Origin: Shewanella basaltis
Lineage (GTDB): Bacteria > Pseudomonadota > Gammaproteobacteria > Enterobacterales > Shewanellaceae
NCBI RefSeq assembly: GCF_023283885.1
Contig: NZ_JAKILA010000007.1
Coordinates: forward strand, 104,012 to 168,011
Reading direction: 5' to 3'
Length of the DNA stretch: 64,000 nucleotides
Positions within the stretch are counted from its first letter, which is position 1, and every line of letters starts with the position of its first letter. Position numbers and translations under genes: made by a program. This document shows, in pieces, positions 55,990 to 64,000 of the stretch. The notes under the pieces were generated by a model that worked only from the letters and a program-made list of their open reading frames with translations, was not told the DNA's origin and made no database searches.

Positions 55990-57258
55990 ATGGTTGATGT
56001 ATTAGTCACCAATGGCCCAATGCTTATTATGCTTGCGGCGGTATTTGGATTTTTGATGGCGTGGGGTATTGGCGCAAACGATGTAGCCAATGCCATGGGA
56101 ACCTCAGTAGGTTCTAATGCCATTACTATTAAACAAGCGATTATTATCGCAATGATTTTTGAGTTCGCCGGTGCTTTTTTAGCGGGCGGAGAAGTGACCA
56201 GTACTATCCGTAAAGGTATTATTGACGCAAGTTTCTTTACTGAAACACCTGAGTTATTAGTATACGGTATGATCGGTTCATTACTTGCTGCAGGTATCTG
56301 GCTGGTTGTTGCGTCAGCACTTGGTTGGCCGGTATCAACAACGCACTCAATCATTGGTGCAATTGTTGGTTTTGCTGCAGTGGGTGTCAACATTGATTCA
56401 GTTGCTTGGAGCGCGGTTGGCGGCATCGTGGGTTCTTGGGTTGTGACTCCAGCGATTTCTGGTTTTATTGCCTATATTATTTTCCAAAGTGTACAGAAAC
56501 TGATTTTTGATACTGAGGATCCGCTAACCAATGCGAAGCGTTATGTGCCTTTTTATATGGCCTTAGCAGGCTTTGTGATGTCACTTGTGACCATTACCAA
56601 AGGCTTAAAACACGTTGGTTTGCACTTCTCAACCACAGAAGCTTATTTGCTAGCAATAGCGGTTGCAGTTGCAGTGGGTCTGTTTGGTAAAGTTGCAATT
56701 AGCCGTTTAAAAATGAGCGACAAAGCTGATTTAAAAACTCAATTTGGTAACGTTGAAAAAGTATTTGCGATATTAATGGTCGTGACCGCCTGTTGTATGG
56801 CATTTGCCCACGGTTCAAACGATGTTGCAAATGCGATTGGCCCATTGGCTGCTGTTGTTTCTATTGTTGAAAGTGGCGGTGTTATTGGTTCTAAAGCGGT
56901 ATTAAACTGGTGGATATTACCTCTTGGTGCAACGGGTATTGTGTTAGGTTTGGCTATTTTTGGTCAACGAGTAATGCAAACTATTGGTAAGAACATCACT
57001 CACCTAACCCCTAGCCGTGGTTTTGCGGCTGAACTTGCAGCAGCGTCAACTGTTGTGTTGGCATCAGGTACTGGTTTACCTATTTCAACTACGCAAACAC
57101 TGGTTGGTGCGGTATTAGGTGTGGGCATGGCTCGTGGTATTGCAGCCATTAATATTGGTGTAGTGCGTAACATTGTTGTGTCTTGGGTTGTGACCTTACC
57201 AGCAGGTGCTGCACTATCAATTGTGTTCTTCTACATTATCAAAGCTATTTTTAGCTAA
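55990..57258 (+). CDS. pit: PiT-family inorganic phosphate transporter
   Basis: A 422-residue inner-membrane symporter for phosphate with about ten helices. Inverted duplicate signatures are seen: GIGANDVANAMGTSVGS near the start and AHGSNDVANAIGPLAAV after the middle. Helices with GWPVSTTHSIIGAIVGF and GLPISTTQTLVGAVLGV also pair. AAGGAAACAAC precedes the ATG. It is downstream of the DUF47 gene. Confidence 0.95.
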   Translation: MVDVLVTNGPMLIMLAAVFGFLMAWGIGANDVANAMGTSVGSNAITIKQAIIIAMIFEFAGAFLAGGEVTSTIRKGIIDASFFTETPELLVYGMIGSLLAAGIWLVVASALGWPVSTTHSIIGAIVGFAAVGVNIDSVAWSAVGGIVGSWVVTPAISGFIAYIIFQSVQKLIFDTEDPLTNAKRYVPFYMALAGFVMSLVTITKGLKHVGLHFSTTEAYLLAIAVAVAVGLFGKVAISRLKMSDKADLKTQFGNVEKVFAILMVVTACCMAFAHGSNDVANAIGPLAAVVSIVESGGVIGSKAVLNWWILPLGATGIVLGLAIFGQRVMQTIGKNITHLTPSRGFAAELAAASTVVLASGTGLPISTTQTLVGAVLGVGMARGIAAINIGVVRNIVVSWVVTLPAGAALSIVFFYIIKAIFS

Positions 57259-57310
57259 TTTAATGTAAAGCTGCACACATTTGTAAAAATATGAATGGTT
57301 AAATGCGTTT

Positions 57311-57338
57311 AAGAAGGAAGTCATATGACTTCCTTCTT
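57311..57338. terminator. 28-bp perfect palindrome after pit
   Basis: AAGAAGGAAGTCA-TA-TGACTTCCTTCTT. There is no T-run after it on the + strand, so it is either a weak terminator or an mRNA 3' end protector for the DUF47-pit transcript. Confidence 0.6.
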
Positions 57339-57397
57339 GCATTCAGGGCATTTAATAAATAGCATGACACCAAGTTTACAGTGTTGGGATAATTAAC

Positions 57398-57979
57398 GTG
57401 TTAAGACTGCTTTCAATCTTTATTTTAGTGCTTGCGCCAAGTGGTGTTTTTGCTGCGCCAGCAGAACCAGATTATATATCTGATGATGTATTTACTTATT
57501 TACATGGCGGACCAGGCAAAGAATTTCGAATTATTGGCAGTGTGGAAGCAGGCCAACCCGTGACAAAACTCGATAACACTGAAGGTGACTATACCCAAAT
57601 TATCGATCATAAGGGTCGTGAAGGTTGGGTATTAGCCAGTTTAGTCACTGACAAGCCTAGTTTTCGCGTTCGTTTTCCTGATATGGAGGCGCAGTTAAGA
57701 CAGGCTAATGAACAGTTAAATAAAGAATCATTTAGTACAGATAATACCGCTGAGTATTTGAAACTGGCTAATGAGAAAGTCGCAGAACTCACCAGTTCTT
57801 TAGCGCTTGCCATTAAGCAGCGTGATGAAGCTCAATTAAAAATTGCTCAAGTTGCAGAAGATCAACGCTATGAGTTATGGCAACAAGGTGGATTAATTGC
57901 TGGGTTAGGGGCGCTTATCGGTATTATTTTAGTGTACTTGCCCCGTCCACAGCGTCGTAAGCGCAATCGTTGGATGTAA
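57398..57979 (+). CDS. SH3-domain membrane-anchored protein (YgiM-like)
   Basis: A 193-residue exported protein starting at GTG 57398. The signal peptide is LLSIFILVLAPSGVFA. A bacterial SH3 domain (about 28-90: DDVFTYLHGGPGKEFRIIGSVEAGQPVTKL ... GWVLASLV) is followed by a coiled coil and a C-terminal transmembrane helix (GGLIAGLGALIGIILVYL) ending in basic residues (RPQRRKRNRWM), so it is anchored facing the periplasm. E. coli ygiM is next to ygiF, and here too a CYTH gene is nearby. The role is unknown. Confidence 0.88.
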   Translation: MLRLLSIFILVLAPSGVFAAPAEPDYISDDVFTYLHGGPGKEFRIIGSVEAGQPVTKLDNTEGDYTQIIDHKGREGWVLASLVTDKPSFRVRFPDMEAQLRQANEQLNKESFSTDNTAEYLKLANEKVAELTSSLALAIKQRDEAQLKIAQVAEDQRYELWQQGGLIAGLGALIGIILVYLPRPQRRKRNRWM

Positions 57980-58356
57980 ATCTACAAGCGGTTATTCATC
58001 CAGTTAAAAAAGCCAACGATTAAAACGTTGGCTTTTTGTTTAATGCATGCAGATTAACAATCTATGCAATAATGCGGCTTATAACCCATCTGTTATTTAT
58101 TCTTTAAAATCATTGCCTTAAAAGTTATTTTTTGTTGGTAACAACTTTTAACAATAACTATCTTTATATTTTTCAATAATCTAAATCAAACAGCGTCAAT
58201 CGTGCTTATATCTATTGTGTCCAAGTTCACATTTTGGAGGTATAATCGCCGAAAAATCAGATCGTACATTGTATACAAAATAAAATATTCGTAAATACAG
58301 TGTCCATTTAACCACCCAATAACCATCTTTAACCTGACCCGATGGAAGCGAATACT
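57980..58356. promoter_or_regulatory. putA upstream region with terminator of the SH3 gene
   Basis: A terminator AGCCAACG (58011-58018), loop, CGTTGGCT (58026-58033) followed by T5 closes the SH3 gene. The rest is AT-rich and should hold the putA promoter. Because this PutA lacks the autoregulatory DNA-binding domain, control must come from another protein, but I see no recognised operator. Confidence 0.55.
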
Positions 58357-61300
58357 ATGTTCAAAGCGAGTGAAGTACTGGACGGCCGCTACGACAATGC
58401 CACCCTTGATGAACTGTTTATGGCAGTAACACATAATTACATTGTCGACGAAGAGCAATACCTGTCTGAATTAATTAAGCTTGTGCCATCGTCTGAACAA
58501 GACATTGAGCAGGTCACGCGTAGAGCCCATGAGCTTGTGACTAAGGTTCGTCAATTTGAGAAAAAAGGCCTGATGGTCGGTATTGATGCCTTTTTACAGC
58601 AATACAGCTTAGAAACCCAAGAAGGCATTATTTTAATGTGCTTGGCAGAAGCGTTATTGCGTATTCCTGACGCGGCAACAGCAGATGCGTTAATTGAAGA
58701 TAAATTGTCGGGTGCAAAGTGGGATGAGCACTTAAATAAAAGTGGCTCATTATTGGTTAATGCATCGACTTGGGGCTTAATGTTAACAGGGAGAATTATT
58801 AAACTCGACCGTAACATTGATGGCTCACCGAGTAATCTGCTCAAGCGCCTGGTTAACCGTATTGGTGAGCCAATGATCCGCCAAGCTATGTTGGCGGCGA
58901 TGAAAATCATGGGTAAGCAGTTTGTCTTGGGCCAAGACGTTTCTGAAGCGCTAAAAAATAGCGAAGCTAAACGCAAATTAGGGTATACCCACAGTTATGA
59001 TATGTTGGGTGAAGCAGCACTTACCGCCAGTGATGCACAAAAATATTTTAACGACTACAGCAATGCTATACGTGACCTAGGCGCGCAGCAATACGACACA
59101 TCTGATTCGCCAAGGCCTACTATCTCCATTAAATTATCTGCATTGCATCCTCGTTATGAAGTGGCCAACGAAGACCGTGTATTAACTGAATTATACGACA
59201 CCGTTATTAGCCTCATAGTCCAGGCCCGCGAGCTAAACATCGGCATTTCTATTGACGCTGAAGAAGTGGATCGCCTTGAGTTATCGCTGAAATTATTTAA
59301 AAAGTTATATCAGTCTGATGCCGCAAAAGGCTGGGGATTATTAGGCATAGTGGTACAGGCATATTCTAAGCGTTGTTTACCGGTATTGTGCTGGTTAACT
59401 CGCTTGGCGAAAGATCAAGGTGATGAAATCCCACTGCGCCTTGTAAAAGGGGCGTATTGGGATAGTGAGCTTAAATGGGCGCAACAAGCTGGTGAAGCGG
59501 GTTATCCACTTTACACTCGTAAAGCCGGCACAGATGTGTCTTATCTTGCTTGTGCACGCTATTTATTGTCAGATGCCACTCGTGGAGCCATATACCCACA
59601 GTTTGCCACTCATAATGCGCAAACCGTTGCCAGCATTGATGCAATGGCAGGCGATCGTATATACGAATTTCAACGTTTACACGGTATGGGTCAAGAGCTT
59701 TACGACACTATGCTGGCTGAAAGCGGTGCAAAAACAGTACGCATTTATGCGCCAATAGGTGCCCATAAAGATTTACTGCCGTACCTGGTTCGTCGTTTGC
59801 TCGAAAACGGTGCCAATACGTCTTTTGTGCATAAGCTCGTTGACCCAAATACACCTATCGAAAGCCTAGTGGTGCACCCTTTGGTGACCTTATTAGGTTA
59901 CAAGTCATTAGCCAATCAACACATCGTCAAGCCTGCTGATATTTTTGGTGCAGAACGTAAAAATTCTAAAGGATTAAACATGAACATTATTTCTGAATCA
60001 GAGCCATTTTTTGCTGCATTGGACACTTATAGCAATACCCAATGGACAGCGGGCCCACTTGTAAATGGCAAAACCTTAACCGGTGAGATGCACACAGTTG
60101 TTAGCCCGTTTGATACTCGATTAACTGTCGGTAGTGTCGCTTTTGCAGATGCGAATGCAATTGAACAAGCCATTGCCAGTGCCGATGCTGCATTTGCCGG
60201 TTGGGCTCGCACCCCAGTTGAAACTCGTGCTAATGCGCTGCAAAAACTGGCGGATCTGCTAGAAGAAAATCGTGAAGAATTGATTGCACTTTGTACCCGC
60301 GAAGCTGGTAAGAGCATTCAAGACGGTATTGATGAAGTCCGCGAAGCCGTTGATTTTTGCCGTTACTACGCAGTGCAAGCCAAGAAAATGATGGCTAAAC
60401 CAGAATTGCTTCCGGGCCCTACAGGTGAGTTGAACGAGTTATTTTTGCAAGGCCGTGGCATTTTTGTGTGCATTAGCCCGTGGAATTTCCCATTAGCAAT
60501 TTTCTTGGGTCAAGTATCTGCCGCCCTTGCTGCAGGTAACACAGTAGTTGCTAAGCCTGCTGAGCAAACCTGTTTAGTGGGTTATCGTGCGGTACAGCTT
60601 GCCCATCAAGCGGGTATTCCGGTTGATGTTTTGCAATTTTTACCAGGCACGGGGGCGGTTGTCGGTTCTGCAATCACCGCCGATGAGCGTATTGGTGGTG
60701 TGTGTTTTACAGGTTCGACAACTACTGCAAAATTGATTAACCGCACTTTAGCAAACCGTGATGGTGCGATTATTCCACTGATTGCTGAAACCGGTGGCCA
60801 AAATGCCATGGTGGTTGATTCAACATCACAGCCTGAGCAAGTGGTCAATGATGTAGTTTCTTCCTCATTTACTAGTGCTGGTCAACGTTGTTCTGCACTG
60901 CGAGTGTTATTTTTACAAGAAGACATTGCCGATCGCGTGATTGAAGTCATGAAAGGTGCCATGGAGCAGTTAGTCATTGGTAACCCAAGCTTGGTTAAAA
61001 CCGATGTTGGCCCTGTGATAGATGCCAACGCCAAAGCAAATTTGAATGCGCATATCGATCATATAAGTCAGGTGGGTAAATTAATTAATAAACTTGAGTT
61101 GCCTGCTGGTACTGAACATGGTCACTTTGTTGCGCCAACCGCAGTTGAGATTGACTCAATTAAGTTACTTGAAAAAGAGCATTTTGGGCCTATTCTGCAC
61201 GTTATTCGATACCAAGCTGCCGATTTAGCTAAAGTAATCGATGAAATTAACAGCACAGGCTTTGGTTTAACTTTGGGTATTCATAGCCGCAATGAAGGGC

Positions 61301-61536
61301 ACGCTTTGTCGCTTGCAGATAAAGTGAATGTAGGTAACGTCTACATTAACCGTAACCAAATTGGCGCCGTGGTTGGTGTACAACCATTTGGTGGCCAGGG
61401 GCTGTCGGGCACAGGCCCTAAAGCGGGTGGCCCACACTATTTAACTCGTTTTGTGACTGAAAAAACACGCACAAATAACATTACCGCTATTGGTGGAAAC
61501 GCCACCTTGTTGTCTTTGGGTGATGCAGACGAGTAG
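58357..61536 (+). CDS. putA: Bifunctional proline dehydrogenase/P5C dehydrogenase, short form without RHH domain
   Basis: Oxidises proline to glutamate in two steps at the inner face of the membrane. I choose ATG 58357 (GGAAG upstream, 1059 residues) over ATG 58342. The N-terminal half is FAD-dependent proline dehydrogenase (IGISIDAEEVDRLELSL, LRLVKGAYWDSELKWAQ, FATHNAQT). The C-terminal half is an aldehyde dehydrogenase with ISPWNFPLAIF, ETGGQNAMVVDST and nucleophile Cys845 in AGQRCSALRV. E. coli PutA (1320) has an N-terminal ribbon-helix-helix repressor domain; it is missing here. A terminator follows. Confidence 0.96.
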   Translation: MFKASEVLDGRYDNATLDELFMAVTHNYIVDEEQYLSELIKLVPSSEQDIEQVTRRAHELVTKVRQFEKKGLMVGIDAFLQQYSLETQEGIILMCLAEALLRIPDAATADALIEDKLSGAKWDEHLNKSGSLLVNASTWGLMLTGRIIKLDRNIDGSPSNLLKRLVNRIGEPMIRQAMLAAMKIMGKQFVLGQDVSEALKNSEAKRKLGYTHSYDMLGEAALTASDAQKYFNDYSNAIRDLGAQQYDTSDSPRPTISIKLSALHPRYEVANEDRVLTELYDTVISLIVQARELNIGISIDAEEVDRLELSLKLFKKLYQSDAAKGWGLLGIVVQAYSKRCLPVLCWLTRLAKDQGDEIPLRLVKGAYWDSELKWAQQAGEAGYPLYTRKAGTDVSYLACARYLLSDATRGAIYPQFATHNAQTVASIDAMAGDRIYEFQRLHGMGQELYDTMLAESGAKTVRIYAPIGAHKDLLPYLVRRLLENGANTSFVHKLVDPNTPIESLVVHPLVTLLGYKSLANQHIVKPADIFGAERKNSKGLNMNIISESEPFFAALDTYSNTQWTAGPLVNGKTLTGEMHTVVSPFDTRLTVGSVAFADANAIEQAIASADAAFAGWARTPVETRANALQKLADLLEENREELIALCTREAGKSIQDGIDEVREAVDFCRYYAVQAKKMMAKPELLPGPTGELNELFLQGRGIFVCISPWNFPLAIFLGQVSAALAAGNTVVAKPAEQTCLVGYRAVQLAHQAGIPVDVLQFLPGTGAVVGSAITADERIGGVCFTGSTTTAKLINRTLANRDGAIIPLIAETGGQNAMVVDSTSQPEQVVNDVVSSSFTSAGQRCSALRVLFLQEDIADRVIEVMKGAMEQLVIGNPSLVKTDVGPVIDANAKANLNAHIDHISQVGKLINKLELPAGTEHGHFVAPTAVEIDSIKLLEKEHFGPILHVIRYQAADLAKVIDEINSTGFGLTLGIHSRNEGHALSLADKVNVGNVYINRNQIGAVVGVQPFGGQGLSGTGPKAGGPHYLTRFVTEKTRTNNITAIGGNATLLSLGDADE

Positions 61537-61557
61537 ATTGATTGGTCATTTGGTTGA

Positions 61558-61583
61558 GCCCACTCATGGTAGTGGGCTTTTTT
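61558..61583 (+). terminator. Terminator of putA
   Basis: GCCCACT (61558-61564), loop CATGGT, AGTGGGC (61571-61577), T6. Confidence 0.92.
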
Positions 61584-61757
61584 AGGTCAGTGCTTTGCTC
61601 GGGGTCTGTGGCACCACACTATTTTAACAATGACTGATATCCCCAAAGAAGGGGGCTTGAGCCATAGAAACTGCACAATAGTTGATTTGAGTTTGACTGC
61701 ATCGCGCGCTCAACGTCAGTATTGCCTGATCTGTAACGAATGACATTTGCTCTATCT

Positions 61758-62026
61758 TAATACCATTGCGCATTAATAAGTGGCTACTCAGAATGCGTCC
61801 AGCGGTTTTTGATTAAGGCGTCGCTATGCAGTAATGGTTGTTCCCTTTCAAATAGCGAGAACGTAAAGCAAAAGCGGCTGGGGTATTCCTTTCTGGCGAG
61901 TGTTAAAAGGGCTTATACTGCGTTGCATGACTTCGAAAGAGAGTCACTATTCATTCAGTCATTCGCCTTGTTTAAGCCCTTTTAAATTCTCGCAAAGAGA
62001 TCACTTGCTAACGCGCAATGGTATAA
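61758..62026. mobile_element. MITE-like element, family 2 long copy
   Basis: About 269 bp, ends TTAATACCATTGCGCATTAA and TAACGCGCAATGGTATAA, imperfect inverted repeats. Shares both flanks with the 142-bp copy at 36483-36624. No coding capacity. Confidence 0.75.
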
Positions 62027-62499
62027 CATCGTTTTATTGTGGCCACTCTGGCTGATTTTGTTCGATGCCTTTATCTTATTAAAGGTGCTGAACACTTGTC
62101 TGATCAGCAAATCAGCATTAGGTTAGTGTTATCTTAACTCAAGCTTAAGTTGCTGAGCTTTTTGCAAAACCACCTTGATAGATTAATAGGCCCGAGTTAT
62201 TCAGCGTGCATGCAATGTAACTTAAGCTGCATATAAAACGATAAATTTTTGAATGTTATGTAAAATATTTGTAGCAGTTAGTGAGTTTTAGCATTAATTT
62301 TATTACGGAAGCAAAGAAGTCTAGACGTCTAGATTGACTTGGTTATGAAGTTCTCTTATTCTTGCACGACTTGTTAAGATGTGACTGCAATGTTTAGCTT
62401 ACTTTAATTAGTGCTAAATAATCTATGATGACCGAGATTGTGTCGTACTCGCTTTTCTCATCCGACAACCCATAATCGTTAAGACAAAGAGAGACTACT
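62027..62499. promoter_or_regulatory. Upstream region of the metT-like gene
   Basis: About 470 bp without a gene. It contains the MetJ boxes at 62315-62338; the remainder shows nothing specific. Confidence 0.5.
62315..62338 (+). promoter_or_regulatory. Tandem MetJ boxes
   Basis: Consecutive octamers AGAAGTCT, AGACGTCT and AGATTGAC. The middle one is the exact met-box consensus AGACGTCT, the first has one mismatch, and the third keeps only the first half. MetJ needs at least two adjacent boxes. They lie about 160 bp upstream of the transporter start. Confidence 0.75.
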
Positions 62500-63843
62500 T
62501 TGACCAAAGCAACTCCATCAACTAGCAAAGCAACCACTGGCCCAGCTTCGTTTGTCGCGCTATTACCTTTATTTGTGTTTTTAGGTTTATTCATTGGCGC
62601 TGGCTTGTATTTTCAAAGCCAAGGTGTTGATTACGCCTTTTATCAATTACCGAGTGTTATCGCCATTCTACCCGCGATAGTATTGGCGGTAATCCTGTCT
62701 AAACAGCATATTAATCAGGCCATTGAAACCTTCATTGAGGGGATTGGTCACAGCAATATTATTGCCATGTGTTTAATTTATTTGCTTGCAGGAGCCTTTG
62801 CTGCGGTGGCAAAAGCCACTGGTGGCGTTGATGCCACTGTCGCTTTAGGATTATCTTTTATCCCCTCTAATTTATTACTGCCAGGCTTTTTTGTGATTGC
62901 GGCATTTATTGCGACCTCAATGGGAACCTCTATGGGGACGATTGCAGCGGTGGCTCCGGTTGCATTAGGCGTTGCAGATCAAGCTCAAATTGACTACGCA
63001 CTAATGGCGGGTGCGGTAATGTCGGGTGCATTATTTGGTGATAATTTATCGATTATTTCTGATACCACGATTGCGGCAACTCGAACGCAAGGCTGCGACA
63101 TGAAAGATAAATTTCGTGAGAACTTAGTGTTTTCTATTCCTGCGTCAATCATCACCTTGGTGTTATTTTCTCTTGCAGGTCAGGGCCAGGCAGATATTGC
63201 TGCGCAAGACATCGACGTGTTAAAAGTTATCCCGTACCTAACCATTTTAGTGCTTGCTGTCGTGGGGCTTAATGTTTTTGTTGTGTTGTCATTAGGTATT
63301 GTACTGGCCGGTGCCACAGGGGTGTTTACCTCGGAATATACTGTTATCCAAATGGGTAATGATATTTATACTGGCTTTACGAATATGCAGGAGATTTTTA
63401 TTCTGTCGATGTTAGTCGGCGGATTAGCAGCGTTGATGCAACAACAAGGCGGGTTAACTTTTGTCAGTCAGTTAATTGAAAAGTTAATTAGCCGCTTTTC
63501 AAAAGCCAATGGCGATGCATCAACTCGCGCTGCTGAATTAGGCATGGCGGCTATTGTTGCTGCAACCAATACTTGTGTGGCCAACAATACGGTATCGATT
63601 GTTGTAACCGGTGATATTGCCAAAGAATTAGCCGAAAAGCATGGCGTTACACCTAAGCGTGCAGCAAGTGTTCTCGATATTTTTGCCTGTATTATTCAGG
63701 GGCTTATCCCACATGGTGCACAGGCATTACTTATAGCATCTGTGTTTACTATTAGCCCACTAACAGCGGTTTCTAACGCCTGGTATTGCATGGTGTTAGC
63801 ACTTACTGCTGTGGCTATTGTTGTGATGCGCAAACGTACCTAA
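62500..63843 (+). CDS. metT: NhaC-superfamily transporter, probable methionine transporter MetT
   Basis: A 447-residue inner-membrane antiporter-superfamily protein with about eleven helices. ATSMGTSMGTIAAVAPVALG, GALFGDNLSIISDTTIAATRTQGCDM and NTCVANNTVSIVV are NhaC-family signatures. The start appears to be TTG 62500, with AGAGAG 7 nt upstream; the next in-frame ATG would lose two helices. By sequence alone it would be called a Na+/H+ antiporter. The MetJ boxes upstream point instead to methionine uptake, the role predicted by comparative genomics for MetT of Shewanella and Vibrio. Confidence 0.78.
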   Translation: MTKATPSTSKATTGPASFVALLPLFVFLGLFIGAGLYFQSQGVDYAFYQLPSVIAILPAIVLAVILSKQHINQAIETFIEGIGHSNIIAMCLIYLLAGAFAAVAKATGGVDATVALGLSFIPSNLLLPGFFVIAAFIATSMGTSMGTIAAVAPVALGVADQAQIDYALMAGAVMSGALFGDNLSIISDTTIAATRTQGCDMKDKFRENLVFSIPASIITLVLFSLAGQGQADIAAQDIDVLKVIPYLTILVLAVVGLNVFVVLSLGIVLAGATGVFTSEYTVIQMGNDIYTGFTNMQEIFILSMLVGGLAALMQQQGGLTFVSQLIEKLISRFSKANGDASTRAAELGMAAIVAATNTCVANNTVSIVVTGDIAKELAEKHGVTPKRAASVLDIFACIIQGLIPHGAQALLIASVFTISPLTAVSNAWYCMVLALTAVAIVVMRKRT

Positions 63844-63894
63844 GCTCAATTGAAGTGATAGTACTAAGCAGCACAAAAATGTGAGCATGCTGAT

Positions 63895-64000
63895 TAACCT
63901 CAACTCTGGATAAGAGATGTATTGATAACGATATAAATCAATAGATTGACTAAAATCCACTGTCAAGCTTGTGATTTGTTTTGCTAACAAGGCGAATTAA
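63895..64000. mobile_element. MITE-like element, family 4 copy 3, cut by the window edge
   Basis: Starts TAACCTCAACTCTGGATAA and is nearly identical to copy 2 (51978-52176) over the 106 bp visible; one difference noted is GTGATTTG for GTGACTTG. The rest lies beyond the window. Confidence 0.85.

Overview
The window is chromosomal DNA of a gammaproteobacterium and almost certainly a Shewanella. Supporting points are the enterobacterial-type ArcA, a napAGHB nitrate reductase cluster with no napC, a second elongation factor G next to a four-domain acyl-CoA carboxylase fusion, a lysine-riboswitch lysC and a moderately AT-rich composition. I see no tRNA, rRNA, CRISPR array, prophage or transposase gene. 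Several families of short, non-coding, inverted-repeat (MITE-like) elements are scattered through the intergenic regions.

Left part (1-13.4 kb): the tail of an unidentified gene; fbp; a secreted dipeptidyl peptidase; arcA with a long upstream gap; a DUF3293 protein; a lysine riboswitch driving lysC plus a zinc-deacylase-like gene; then leftward genes for an M50 membrane protease, a small hypothetical protein, a DUF342 protein and rsmC. From 13.4 to 19.3 kb runs a leftward set: phoA, gshB, rsmE, endA, sprT and an exported C15-like protein whose catalytic Cys appears to be Ser.

The most striking region is 19.8-25.9 kb. A VpsR-type sigma-54 activator gene is followed by a textbook -24/-12 promoter and a five-gene operon. 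Two exported proteins each carry three G-x-x-x-x-N-x-x-x-G-x-x-N repeats (FapB/FapC-like). They are followed by an exported C39 peptidase (FapD-like), a FapE-like protein and a coiled-coil outer-membrane barrel (FapF-like). I read this as a Fap functional-amyloid system with its own dedicated activator, probably linked to c-di-GMP signalling. A GGDEF protein at 31.9 kb and a CsgD/VpsT-like regulator at 50.0 kb are possible partners.

Middle part (26-48.6 kb): a LysR regulator divergent from a 1517-residue carboxyltransferase/biotin carboxylase fusion; a periplasmic-sensor diguanylate cyclase; fusB; the leftward napAGHB operon with NarP-like and CRP-like sites but no adjacent napD; an AttEFGH-like ABC exporter operon with a CrtC/AttH-type lipoprotein; ygfZ; and serA.

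Right part (48.7-64 kb): a DUF2238 membrane protein, the CsgD/VpsT-like regulator, a hotdog thioesterase, a small YgjV-like membrane protein, a cluster of nested repeats, a catalase with a short leader ORF, a CYTH phosphatase, the phosphate transport pair DUF47-pit, an SH3/anchor protein, a short-form putA, and an NhaC-superfamily transporter. That transporter is preceded by MetJ boxes and is therefore probably the methionine transporter MetT.
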